The translations under genes were made by a program, and so were the position numbers. From the NCBI GenBank assembly GCA_030077755.1, contig JAQJZZ010000001.1, positions 1,054,001 to 1,118,000 of the forward strand: a stretch of DNA of 64,000 bases. The letters run 5' to 3'. This document shows, in pieces, positions 20,569 to 31,254 of the stretch. Below the pieces are notes generated by a model. That model was not told the origin of the DNA and ran no database searches. It was given only the letters and a program-made list of their open reading frames with translations. Numbering within the stretch: position 1 is the first letter of the stretch; every line of letters starts with the position of its first letter. The DNA is from Filosporella fistucella (lineage: Eukaryota > Ascomycota > Leotiomycetes > Helotiales).

Positions 20569-22434
20569 TCAGTCAATAGCATCGCTCAAATCGGGTATAT
20601 CCGGTGCAAAAAACTGATTCCACTGGTCTGTCGTTAAAGTGAAGCCTTCCCCCCCTCCCATATCTAAATCGTCAAAACTGGACGAAGTTGGTTCATATTG
20701 GCGAACATCAGGTATATCGGTCATGAACCCTTCACCATTATAAATCATATTTTCCCCATTATCATCCTCAATCTCTTCGATTCTATCAGAAACATCGCTT
20801 TCTGATAAACTTCCTCGAATTCCCATCATTAAACAATCTTCCGTTTTCGCAGCTAGTAGCCTTAGGTACTTTGAGCCTCCAGGTGCAGTTTCCAGAACGC
20901 GAATGAGTTCCATAAGGTAGTCGCGTGGGCCAATCTCCAGCGATGAAGGCCTCATGAAGGATGGATGAAGTTGTAGTACATCGGATAGGCTGCATCCGAT
21001 GTCAAATACCTTTTCGAGGATTCCCACGCCGTTGGCTTCAAATGCTTTTGGAGGTAGCTGCCTGGATACCATGACTACGTCTCGTGCGATAGACACTGGA
21101 TAATGGAAACTCATACTCTCGTCTGATGATGAACTTGACAATAGACCTTTACTAACACAAAGTTGCCACACCATAGTCTTCAGCCACTGCTGACTGACAA
21201 GTAAATCAGCCTGTTGAATTTCTGTTCTCTCCGCCACATTTGGAATCGCAGATTTGAGAATGTCTTGCAGTTGCAGAAGTGACTGCGAAGACGCAGAAGC
21301 ATCCATCCCAGGTAGATTCCACGAAGCGAGAAAAGAATCATCAAAGTTCTGAAACAGAGCTACGAGATCCAAGAAGCCAGACAGGATCTTGGCTTCTGGT
21401 CCTGGGTCGATAGTAGGCAGAGCAATGGTACGTTGAAGAGTAAGTGGCCGGTGTCGCTGAAGTGCATATGCACGCTCGGTGATGAATAGAAGCCAGAAAG
21501 TCCTTCGACAGTAGGTTGAATATTGCTGATCGACCATATTCGAATATGTGGTTTCTTCATGTAGGCGTAGAAGTTGAAGCATGGTCATCGATTCTCGGAT
21601 ATAGAACCAAGCCGAATTATCTTTGCCGATACAAAAGAGAGCCGCGTACAGGAAGAAGGAGGTGTGTACAGTCGCAAGTGAGGGATGCTCGACACAATCG
21701 TAAAACTGCCTAGCTCTCATCGCTTCGCTCATTAGAAACTCTGAAGAAGGCCAAGTTGAAGTATCGAGGTCCTCAGACAATCCAGCGATTTGCGAAGTAT
21801 CGATGATTTCCGGTTGAGGTACGATTAATGCACAGAGGGCTGTGATGAGGCTATATTGCTCAGGTAGTCTATTCAGATTCGGGATGAGGCTGTACATGGT
21901 TTCTTCGTCCATGACTGGCATAATAGGGTACTTGTGCGTGAAGAATGCATGGATGCAGCATGTCATGAGATCAGCTGTTACAAGAGGAGAGGGTAGAAAC
22001 GAAATGTTGGAAGGTGGTGAAATTGAGTCCGGTAGAGCACTATCGAGCTCTGGAAAGACCTCTTCGACTCGAGATGTATTGGGTGGCTGTATCTGAGTCG
22101 GCGGCTTTGGAGGTTGTAACAGATTTATCGCCGGCTGGAGTAGGTCATGTATGCCGAGATTTTGTTGAAGAGTTGGTATTTGATGACTAGCAGTAGGTAC
22201 TTGACCTGTTCCCTTTGAATCCTTCCTATGCCATGGCACCGACTCCTTCCTGATTCTACGTCCTTTTGGACCCTTCTTCTTTGGCACAGCTAGATAGGTG
22301 CATTGTAAGTCGGTACTCTGACAATTCGAACATGGCGCAAGTCCATCACAGCGGATCTTGCGAGTATGGCAGCAATCGCACGCCTGCCGGACCTTTGGCA
22401 CTCTCTTGGAACCTGGATGAGGCCCTGATGACAT
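20569..22434 (-). CDS. Zn2Cys6 transcription factor, maltose-activator-like
   Basis: One exon, 621 residues. The binuclear zinc cluster is at the N-terminus: C19, C22, C29, C35, C38 and C45 in QACDCCHTRKIRCDG...PCSNC...QCTY, followed directly by a basic linker KKKGPKGRR. This CDCC...KKxGPKG form resembles yeast MAL activators. Middle homology region features include the segment FFTHKYPIMPVMDEETMYSL at about residue 165 and RTFWLLFITERAYALQRHRP at about 310. The C-terminus is acidic (EEIEDDNGEN, FDDLDMGGGEG), a likely activation region. It is nuclear and likely controls the adjacent GH13, GH32 and transporter genes, which is an inference from position. A (GAGGT)12 tandem repeat lies in its leader. 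Confidence 0.9.
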   Translation of the reverse strand: MSSGPHPGSKRVPKVRQACDCCHTRKIRCDGLAPCSNCQSTDLQCTYLAVPKKKGPKGRRIRKESVPWHRKDSKGTGQVPTASHQIPTLQQNLGIHDLLQPAINLLQPPKPPTQIQPPNTSRVEEVFPELDSALPDSISPPSNISFLPSPLVTADLMTCCIHAFFTHKYPIMPVMDEETMYSLIPNLNRLPEQYSLITALCALIVPQPEIIDTSQIAGLSEDLDTSTWPSSEFLMSEAMRARQFYDCVEHPSLATVHTSFFLYAALFCIGKDNSAWFYIRESMTMLQLLRLHEETTYSNMVDQQYSTYCRRTFWLLFITERAYALQRHRPLTLQRTIALPTIDPGPEAKILSGFLDLVALFQNFDDSFLASWNLPGMDASASSQSLLQLQDILKSAIPNVAERTEIQQADLLVSQQWLKTMVWQLCVSKGLLSSSSSDESMSFHYPVSIARDVVMVSRQLPPKAFEANGVGILEKVFDIGCSLSDVLQLHPSFMRPSSLEIGPRDYLMELIRVLETAPGGSKYLRLLAAKTEDCLMMGIRGSLSESDVSDRIEEIEDDNGENMIYNGEGFMTDIPDVRQYEPTSSSFDDLDMGGGEGFTLTTDQWNQFFAPDIPDLSDAID

Positions 22435-22471
22435 GGTGCGCCATTAGGTTGGATTGGGATTTGATATCTGC

Positions 22472-22531
22472 GAGGTGAGGTGAGGTGAGGTGAGGTGAGG
22501 TGAGGTGAGGTGAGGTGAGGTGAGGTGAGGT
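22472..22531. repeat. Pentanucleotide tandem repeat (GAGGT)12
   Basis: Twelve perfect copies of GAGGT cover 60 bp, starting 38 bp upstream of the regulator's ATG, so they lie in its 5' leader or core promoter (as ACCTC on the coding strand). Perfect short-period repeats change length easily and could alter expression. Confidence 0.9.
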
Positions 22532-24002
22532 TAAGAGGTGTATTACCCAGGCTGAGGATGTTGATGTTGAAAATACCGTACCTTACCCCGCGCTGTAGCT
22601 AAGCTCAATTAGATGCTAGTGGCTTGGTGGGAAGGGTCTCGAACGTGACAATGCAGATAGTTATTCCTCGACATAAAAGAGATCTCAATAGTAAACAATA
22701 GTGTAGGTACCTTTTACAAGAAACACGATGTTCAAGCATGATTGTAAGGTATATGATGGCCAGAAGTACATGTGGATAGCCCGACTGCAGGTGGTCCGCC
22801 CCACTTCCAACCTAGAACCTGAGTTGATCACTCGTCACGTGAGTCGTCTCTTCTTGCCGCCCAATTCCAATTCTAACCCAGCCTGTGCTTGGACTTTTAA
22901 ACACTCTTTCCCCATGTTAAGAGTTTCTCATCCATCCCATGGGTAAATTCTCCAACAGTCTTAAGTATGTTTCAAATCCATAACAAGCTGTAATCTTTGC
23001 CCATTTTCCTGTTATTCCTTCTCACTAGTAAAACTAAAATCGCCAACAGAATCATATCTTTAACTCCATATCTTCACACCTATTACCCCTTGTCTAGAAT
23101 TTTATATATTAAATTCAATGAATTATCCCTATTCTCTTTAATTCCTCACCAAATTCTAGACACACAGAAAGAAGAACTCCGCTATACTCAATCAAGCAGT
23201 TGAGATAAATTAATATTACTACACGTCCCTCCCACCTAACCAAAAGTTCAAAGCTTCAAAGCTACTATCAGGTCTGTAAGAGCCTATAAGGCTCCCTTCA
23301 ATTTAGCCCAGAGACTCTAGAATCAATTATATTACTACCGCCGGGTGAAAATTTGGAGGTAGTAACATTGCTCTTTACTCTTCGCAGGTGTATAATAAGT
23401 GCATATGAAGGATAGTATGTGGCTACTTGTATTTGAAGCTGTGGAGTGTAGCAAGAAACCGTGTGGCTAGTATGTATGTGTTTTGAAGTTTCTCTTCTGA
23501 TATATTCCAATAGCTATTGATGTGAAGTCGTGCTGCGTAGTTTAGAGAAGCTTGCGAGAAAGGCAAGTCTCGAGAGGAATGCAGTAACGCTGGCTGCTTT
23601 AAATGGGGTGACGGAACTTATGATACTGTGATGGAAGCAGTCAGAGCGAGGATTTTGATAAGCATGTGGGAGTTAGGTGACCTAGCTGGGACATCGCAGA
23701 CCAGACTTGGTAGACTGAAAGACGTAAAAGCGTTGTGATAACCCATTCTAGGCATACTACCGCGGTCAAAGCAAACTCCCTTGATATGCGAAATGTGACC
23801 ACATGTGAGAGGATTAGAACTAAATCCTACCAGGAAATATGTCATACCAGAAAATCCGAATATATTCATCATAAAAATATGCCATTACAATGTCATCTGC
23901 CTCTATATATCGCTGCATGCTCAAAAAACTCCAGTCGTATTACCGACCCCAGAAACCATGCATTCATATACAATCTCCAATCCCCCAAACTTTTCACGCT
24001 CA
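22532..24002. other. Intergenic region, no gene seen
   Basis: The region upstream of the regulator and downstream of the Kre9-like gene. 22980-23230 is A+T- and pyrimidine-rich. No supported coding region was found; the short frames at 23618-24002 are in the 3' flank of the next gene. Confidence 0.45.
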
Positions 24003-24957
24003 TCATCTCGCCCTATTATCCGGCAATTCGGCATACGTAACTGGTTGTGGAGTAGCATTATACGACCTCGGACTCATCTGCGGATCTTGCGCCAACTCGC
24101 TATATGTACTCAACGCAGGTGTCTGTTGCCACGTCGCATTGGTAGGTTTCTCGTAATATGTCGCAGGTTGGACCGGCGCGACTCCGTTTTCTGGGTAGCC
24201 TCCATTTGCTGCATATGGTTGGTCTGTCTGCTTATCGTTGTTGTTCTTGCGGCGACCAAAAATGAACCAGCCGAGAGCAAGACCAAAAATTACAGCTGCA
24301 GCGGCTCCGATTCCGATGCCAGCTTTCGCGCCTGTGCTGAGTCCGCTGGATGTTTCGGGTGTTGGAGATGAGGAGGCGGGGGGGCTTGAGGTTTGGCCCG
24401 CGTTTGTAGCGGCGGTGCTTGAGCTGCCGGAGGAGGTTGTGCTGGTAGAGAGTGTAGATGAAGCAGAGGAGGAGGAACTGCTAGTGGTGACAGTGGAAGT
24501 GATATTGTTGATTGCAAAAACGGGGCTCTGTGCAAGAACACCAGTTTGGGTTTCAAGATACAGTGCTAAGATGTACTTGTTTGAGAGCGTAGAATTGAGG
24601 CCTTTAGATGGGTCAAGTGTAACCTGCCATCCTGCTGGGTCAACAGTGACGGTATTTGGTACCGCTTGTTCTACAGGATCTGTCAGTCGTCGTCGATGAA
24701 AACTAGAATTTTGATTACTTACGGATTAAATACTGAAAGTTAGGAGTAACAGTGCCATTTTGGAACACTTGATATAGACGAACCGACAGGTAATTGTCAC
24801 CTGGGTTGTCCGTACTGGTCACTTTTGTCCATGCGATATTGTGTTTCTCCCCTACAACCCACACATCGCTCGCTGTCGGTGTGGTAAATGAGACAGCAGC
24901 ATTCAGGCCGGTCACGAAGAGAGCCAGCAATGAGAGAACATAGTTTCGATGCATCAT
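24003..24957 (-). CDS. Kre9/Knh1-type domain, Ser/Thr-rich single-pass membrane protein
   Basis: Two exons, complement(24003..24670, 24723..24957), give 300 residues. The donor is GTAAGT; the acceptor CTGTAG (52-nt intron, after CTGAC) is preferred, but GACAG nine bases earlier also keeps frame. Residues 1-20 are a signal peptide (MMHRNYVLSLLALFVTGLNA). Residues 21-135 form a Kre9-like extracellular domain (FTTPTASDVWVVGEKHNIAW, NNITS). A Ser/Thr-rich stalk covers about 136-190, a membrane helix about 194-215 (IGIGAAAAVIFGLALGWFIF), then RRK and a Tyr/Pro-rich cytoplasmic tail. The second exon has no early Met, so simple ORF scanning misses it. The layout suggests a wall or plasma-membrane protein, possibly a wall sensor; the role is not established. 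Confidence 0.82.
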
Positions 24958-27299
24958 GAAAGGTACTCTGATGTTGTAAACTCCATAAGAGGGTGGATAA
25001 ATGGTAAAAAAGATCAAAATCGAGGCAGGAAGATCCAAGTAGAGGGGGCCTCAATTTGAAAGCAGAGGTTGAGGCTGAGGCAAGGCACAACTGTACTGTA
25101 ATGGCTGAGCAGCCGTCGACAACAGGGCTTGAAAGTCCTCCTGGCCAACTTACAAGCTAGTGCTTGTATTACACCCAGGTGTGGAGGCTTTTGGGATATG
25201 AAAAGGAACCTGATTGGGGAAGATGGGAGTGTAAGACAGAGAATATTCCACTTGGAGGTTCTGGCCCCATGATTGTGTAAGTAGATTGGTTCGGCTCTGG
25301 TATAAATATCGTCAGGAAAGTGGTGATCACAGTCACGTCTTCATCGGATGTGGCCATTTGGCCGGTGTAGAAAGCTCAGCTTTTAGAACCTTGATACTGG
25401 AGAGAGACTTGATTCGCAGATACATGCGAGAGTGCAGTAAGCGCGAGCTAGATAACGGCAACAAGTCCGGTTTGAGGTTGGGACAATTTCTTATGCGGAT
25501 CAAACATAAGCTTCATTTCGTCTGGATAGGGTACAGAGTAAGCGGAGTCCTGGTGATTGTCGGTACTGAGTTTTTCGGGTGACGGAACTGGCCATAGAGT
25601 CAGTATTGACATTTCCATCCTCAACCTCTGTTTCCATTCTCCAAAAACTGTTCTACCCATCTATCCACTTCCTCTCTCTTGTCTCTCGTCTCCTCCAAAA
25701 CATGGCAAAGTCTATTCTCACCATGCTTGTCATGACACCTAGCTTATGCGGTGGCATATTTTGAGCGAGGCACAGCATTTTAGAGCGAAGGATTTGCTTT
25801 TGATCAATTTCGGGTTGACGTTCCCACTTCCTTGTTATGCTAGAACGGTTTCGGGGTAGGGCAAGGAGGCGACATTTGCGGGAGGTTGCAGCCGAAGTAC
25901 GATAAATGGCGTTTTATTGGATGATATCTGGTTTGAAATTGATCGGTGGTGGGATTGAGCTGGCTCAGTATGCGGCTCAGAGGCACAGTGAGAGTGTTGT
26001 AGGGGTGATTAGCGTGGCGTCTGGGGACGGAAGGATTTTCTGCTGTGCGCACCACGAGGTGTGAGGTGTGAAGAGAGTTCACGGAGAGGCTTTGCTGTCA
26101 AGGCCTGGTGGAAACGAAAAGTGGCCCTGCCCTGCCTATCAAGATGTTAAATGTGACGGGGAAGGATGTGAACCTTGACCCGATGAAGCCGAATGTGTGT
26201 GATCAGTGATCACCGATGAGTGTCAAGTTGTCAGCGGGAGGAATACGAAGTATGTGCAGTATCTTACCTAGAACTGGGAACATGGCACACATCGAATGGC
26301 CGTGTGATAGGTAATCCATCATGTCTGTTTGAAATGCGAACAATCCTATCCGATCCAGCAATAATGGAATAATGCATTGATTTCACACTCCCTAAAGCTT
26401 AACATGCGACGAGAGAAATGCGAAGATGGCAGTAGCTTTGATGTACTTTGTACGAGACGAGGATTGCAGTGATGAGCTGCTCGGGTTCGCGTTCCCCACC
26501 AATAGATAATGTTTACTTAGCAGCTAAAAAGTTAAGCGCCAGAGTTCAGGCCACCTTTCTTTGCCTTTCAGGGCTATGGAGTAGCGCGCAGAGAGTCTGA
26601 GAGAGTCCAATCCAATCTTTTTTTTTCTTTCTCCTTTCTACATAGTATGTGCGTGCACCACCAATCCACCACCACCTGCGCCTGCTCACCCACACTGTGC
26701 CCACCGAGCCCACCCAGGAGTTACATAGTACACCACTCGAGCCACTCTTCTCTTCCATTCCCACCAAATCCTAACTCAACGCCAATCCAACCCAGTTCAG
26801 TTTAGTCCAGTCCAACGGACCGGCCCTGATGCTGAACTGATGCTGAACTGCTTGTAGCCACCATGCTCGATGCTCAACTCTCCTACCACTACCACTACCA
26901 CTACCACCGCAGTACCACTCTCGAACCACCACCACCCTGCCGAGCCTGCCACCCCTAATTGGTCCCCCTATTTCAAAGAAGATCCGGATGGTAAGGAAGC
27001 CAGATTGACTCGATTGGGCATATCCCGCTGAAGAAAAGTTGAAGCTGCACTGCCTAGCCGACTGCTTATGCTTATGCTTTTGTTTCCTCGCCCCCAGCCC
27101 AGCCCTATCCTACCTAAAATCAACCTATTCGATATGTTTTCCTTCTGTTCTAGCTTTCCCTGAAACAGAGAACCTTTCTACATCATTCTGTCTTTCATTC
27201 ACTCATTCATTCTCTTGGCTCTGTACTACTTCTTTATTTTCCTCTCTCCTCTCTTCAATGCTTCTTTCCCCTCGACTCTCCCAATCCACCTCCGCCATC
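24958..27299. other. Long intergenic region with simple repeats, no gene seen
   Basis: About 2.3 kb separates the divergent Kre9-like and second GT32 genes. 26630-26960 is rich in CCACC/CCACTA repeats (for example the CCACTA run near 26883-26908) and duplicated GATGCTGAACT near 26828-26850. Pyrimidine-rich tracts follow up to the GT32 start. Short open frames here lack support. Confidence 0.45.
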
Positions 27300-28322
27300 A
27301 TGTCGCTCTCGAACAAGCGACTCCTCAAAGCGAGCAGCGCTGCTGCATTTATCGTCCTGAGTCTCACATTCGTTCTTTTCCAGTGTACGAATTGGGGTCC
27401 AGGCAGCAGAAGCGTCTTCGGAACCTGGGGTCCAGAAAAGTCTCTCGATATTCCCGTAACGAAACCGAGCAGCATCGCAACGCCAGAAAAACCTGTCAAC
27501 ACGCCTGCCGCAAAGCCGACTAGTGCGGGCATTCCAGAGAAGATTTGGTATAAATCTGGGCCAAAGGGAATCAATCAAGAAACGCAAGAATGGATGAACA
27601 GCTGTCTAGACAAAAATCCAACATTCAAACACGAAGTCCTCACAGATGAATCGGCAGATATCTATGTCGCGAAACGCTTCGCCGACCGCCCGGATATCGT
27701 AGACACCTACCTCTCCCTCCCAATTCCGATCCTGAAAGCTGATCTGCTACGCTACCTCCTCCTCTTCGCCGAAGGCGGTCTCTGGAGCGATCTTGACGTT
27801 TCTTGCGGCGACATACCGATCCGAGAATGGATCCCCGCAGAATTTAAGGCAAACACTTCTCTTGTAGTAGGCTGGGAGTTCCAGACAGTGGATGAGCAGC
27901 ATATGCGCGAATTCGTAACGTGGATGATCATGGCGAAGCCCGAAACGAAACATATGGGCGCGGTGATCAACGATACCTTGGCTGCTCTGCACGGCAAGGC
28001 AGCCGAGCATAAAGTGCCTGTTGCGAATCTGACGATGGAAATGGTGGGTGATATCGTGTGGTTGACGGGTCCGATGGCTATGTCGAAGAGCATAATTAAG
28101 AGCTTGGGAGTGGAAGATCAAAACCTGAATTATGGATCTACTCCCTACGTTTTCGCACCGCAATTAATAGACGATGTGCTTATCCTACCTGGCTACTCTT
28201 TCTCAGCCTCGTTACAACAATACAAAGACGATGAGAAACCCGGCCCAGCGCTGGTAACACATCATTTTGCCGGATCATGGAAGAATGAACATGGTGGAGA
28301 AAAAAGGAATTTAGGATCATAG
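27300..28322 (+). CDS. Glycosyltransferase family 32, type II membrane protein (second copy)
   Basis: One exon, 340 residues from the ATG at 27300. An in-frame ATG at 27258 and further open codons upstream exist, but MSLSNKRLLK followed by a hydrophobic anchor (about 11-28) is the normal start for this class. A Pro/Lys/Ser stem has two imperfect repeats (KPSSIATPEKP, KPTSAGIPEK). The catalytic core has IPEKIWY, the segment VLTDESADIYVAKRFADRP, LKADLLRYLLLFAEGGLWSD and DxD at D164/D166, ending with HHFAGSW. It is a paralogue of the gene at 2014-3136 but intronless. It likely adds a hexose in the Golgi; linkage unknown. Confidence 0.88.
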   Translation: MSLSNKRLLKASSAAAFIVLSLTFVLFQCTNWGPGSRSVFGTWGPEKSLDIPVTKPSSIATPEKPVNTPAAKPTSAGIPEKIWYKSGPKGINQETQEWMNSCLDKNPTFKHEVLTDESADIYVAKRFADRPDIVDTYLSLPIPILKADLLRYLLLFAEGGLWSDLDVSCGDIPIREWIPAEFKANTSLVVGWEFQTVDEQHMREFVTWMIMAKPETKHMGAVINDTLAALHGKAAEHKVPVANLTMEMVGDIVWLTGPMAMSKSIIKSLGVEDQNLNYGSTPYVFAPQLIDDVLILPGYSFSASLQQYKDDEKPGPALVTHHFAGSWKNEHGGEKRNLGS

Positions 28323-28814
28323 GAAATCTTTCGGGGCTGGGGACAAGAAGACAAATTGATTGAGGAAACTCGGGACGGTGTTGGTGGCATGAAGCAGAAG
28401 AAGCTGGGCCTCACAAAACCTACCAACAGATCCTCCCGTGTTGGATATTGGTTGTCGGGAGCGCCACCAACATGCGACCACAGGGTCAGAGAGGTCATAT
28501 ACCAGGGCGCCATTCCCAGCGGCACAGAGGCGTTTGAAGATTCCATTCCTTGGGATTTTAGCCTGGTGGGAAATACTGGCTGGTTGAAACAAAAGTCTCA
28601 GCTATTGTTGACACGAAATAGAATGGCGCATTGGGAGTCCAAAGGGATTAACACGAGATCATTGGAATTATTCCAAAATATGCATGGACTTGGAGCATAT
28701 ATAGAATTTTGTTCAAAAACGACATAGATCCCTACACACTAATAATATCATCAATTGACGAACGAAATGGAGTGCCCAATTGGTGCTTTGTTTTTCTTTG
28801 ATATCTATCTTCTA
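28323..28814. other. Convergent 3' flanks of GT32 and NOG2
   Basis: 492 bp. A 123-codon plus-strand frame (28356-28727) is present without motifs and in 3' UTR position; not called. Confidence 0.5.
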
Positions 28815-31041
28815 TCAAGTCTTTTGACGTTTCTTCTTTGATGGTCTCCGAACCTCAGCTTTCGCTAGTTCTACATCATCGTGCAACTCATCCTGTAATT
28901 GTTCTTCTGCCTCCTCGTCTCCTGAGCCGACCTCGCTATCTTCGTCTTCAGAGTCAAGTCCGAATGCGTTATCCACATCTGCGACGACATTATCTAAATC
29001 TGCACCTTCATCTTCACTAAATCCTTCGAATTCATCATCTTCATCGTCTTCTTGGATGGTGGATTCGAGGTCAGCTATTGAGGTATCGGCTACCGAAGTA
29101 CCAGCAGTTGATTCATCATCTCGTTTCCGCTTCTTACCCATCTCCCCAAGTCTACCAGCACGGCCTTCAACTCCCTTCTTCTCTTCGGCGCCCTCGAGGA
29201 GTGGAGGTGGTGTGAACCAGGGAATCTTTCCTCTCAAGAAATCGTTCAGAACCATCTTCGCTACACCATCAACATCAGGTTCGCCACCGTGTAACAATCT
29301 TCCACCCTTTCTGGCTAACAGCTCCAAGAATTCAATATGATCCTGATAGCCTTTGATCTGATAAGTCCGCTCAATGTGTTGCGGTTTGGTTTTGCTGAGA
29401 ACAGCTGGGATATACTGTTCTGGGTGTTCAACATTTTCGACTCTAACCACACCTCGTAATAAGATGTCCTGAGGGGTATCTGTTGTACTTGGAGGCACCA
29501 CACCGGGGCAATCGATGAGATAGATCCTCTTCATCAATGTGATATATTGCCAGACCTTAGTCTCTCCTGGGATTGGAGCGACTGTGCAGACCTTCTTTTT
29601 TCGGAGTGTGTTAATGATTGATGACTTTCCGGTGTTTGGATAGCCAATGAATCCAACCGAGACCTGTTTTCGGTCCGAGTGGAGAGAAGAGAATTGTCGG
29701 AGAAGTTGAATTAATGAACCTTTACCAAATGAATTTGTGATGGAGGCATGGAAAGCCAGTGTAGGGTAATCTTTTGAGAGGTATCGTACCCAAGAAGCCT
29801 GATATTGTCAGTATCGGTACATGATGTATTCGAAAAATAAGACAAATTTTGCATTTGGGATGTATGAATCATTACTAAGAAAACCACCACAAGCCACCAG
29901 AAACAGCGGAAGTGGACTTCAACTCAAACGAAACATGCCCGAACTCTATACGATAGACTTATCAAGACGATAAGCTATCTATCCAAGATCCAAGGATCAA
30001 GGACGGCGAGAATGGATTCAATCTACCAAAGTTGTAACAGACGGCCTTCCATAGCGAATAGCACAAACATGCAGAAGGTGCCTTGACTTAACGATGGAAC
30101 AGGGGCAAATAAGAACAATAGAGAACAGATCGACTTACAGCAACACCAGTTGGCACCAAATCGCACTTGTTCAGAACGAATATCAAGTGCTTATGCGGGG
30201 CCTCCTCTTTGATGTATTTCTCCACACTTCGACATCTTGTGCCCAGAGGATCTCTTGCATCCAAAACATGTATGACAACATCTGAAGAATCGATAACTTT
30301 GTAAAGTTCGTTCCATATCCGCTTGCTTTGGCCTTTATTGAAGATAGCTTCCCTAGCACTGGAAATGTAGCCATGGTCAGGAGCATCGGCTTCACCAACC
30401 TTCTCATCTTCACCAGAAGTTCCACTCAAAAGTTTTGCTTGCTCAAGTCGGTCGAGGTAATTATCGTGGCTTGAGACACTGTGGTCGGCGAGATCTTCAA
30501 GGGAACTAACACCAATCTTCACTCTCTTTCGTTGAGCTTTCGGACCAAAGACTTCTCCAAACGGCGACGCCTCGACGGTCATTTTTGCTTGGTGTTCTTT
30601 CAATCCATTTTTGCCAGCTCCGTCGCGGATCAAGCTCATGGGTAACTTGTTGGTCTTCAACAAAACACTGTAAGGATCCGACGCTCTTTCAGCCATTGCT
30701 TCCCGGAATGATGCCAATGCATCTTGTCCAATTACTCTGGAGTTGGTAAACCATTTCCTGTTCGGTTCTATCCGTGCAGTAGGAACTTGTTTACTTTGGA
30801 AAGTAGCAGCTTGTGTGATTTCTCCAGCGGCATTGTGTCTAGCCTTACCCTCCTTGAACATATTCAAGGTCTTTACCTTCTTGGCGGACCTGTTCTCGAT
30901 TGTCAGCTTCCATCATCGCAAAACTTTCATCGCGACAACTTACCTGTAAAAGTTCTCGCCCTTAACCTTGACATTTGCCATGCCATCTCCGATCTTTCCC
31001 TGGCGAATCTTACGATTCGCTTCTTTCTTACCAGTACCCAT
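28815..31041 (-). CDS. NOG2: Nucleolar GTP-binding protein 2 (60S ribosome assembly GTPase)
   Basis: Three exons, complement(28815..29798, 30139..30889, 30944..31041), give 610 residues. Introns are 54 nt (GTAAGT...AACAG) and 340 nt (GTAAGT...ATCAG), the latter unusually long here. Exon 1 encodes [20 protein letters not shown]. The N-terminal NGP1NT region is followed by a circularly permuted GTPase: the G4 motif NKCD at 273-276 precedes G1 GYPNTGKSS at 335-343 and G3 DCPG at 379-382. [20 protein letters not shown] is typical of the family. The C-terminus is acidic then basic ([11 protein letters not shown]), a nucleolar signal type. It releases from pre-60S particles before nuclear export. 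It is divergent from the mS26 gene by 213 bp. Confidence 0.96.
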
Positions 31042-31254
31042 GATTAGATCGGGTGCGCAGTGCGCAGTTGTGTTGCTGAAAAGCTGTTGTTTTCGAGTAG
31101 AAATAATAGGCGGGCAGAATGAAATATCTTTAATTTTTTTCCATTTTCGGGGAATAGTTGTTCCGAAGTACGTTAATCACGCTAAAATTCTTTTGAGCCC
31201 CGTCACATCAGCTACATCGGCCAGCTGCTGGCGGAGCTGCGAATTGTATCAAAC
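31042..31254. promoter_or_regulatory. Bidirectional promoter between NOG2 and mS26 genes
   Basis: Only 213 bp separate the two start codons, so cytosolic and mitochondrial ribosome-related genes very likely share control sequence. An A/T-rich tract near 31127-31146 lies between them. Confidence 0.6.

Noticed and set aside
26883..26960. CCACTA/CCACC run as part of a coding region
   Set aside because: It is simple-sequence DNA upstream of GT32 with stops in the relevant frames.
28356..28727. 123-codon frame after the second GT32 gene
   Set aside because: It lies in the 3' flank of convergent genes and its sequence has no domain-like features.
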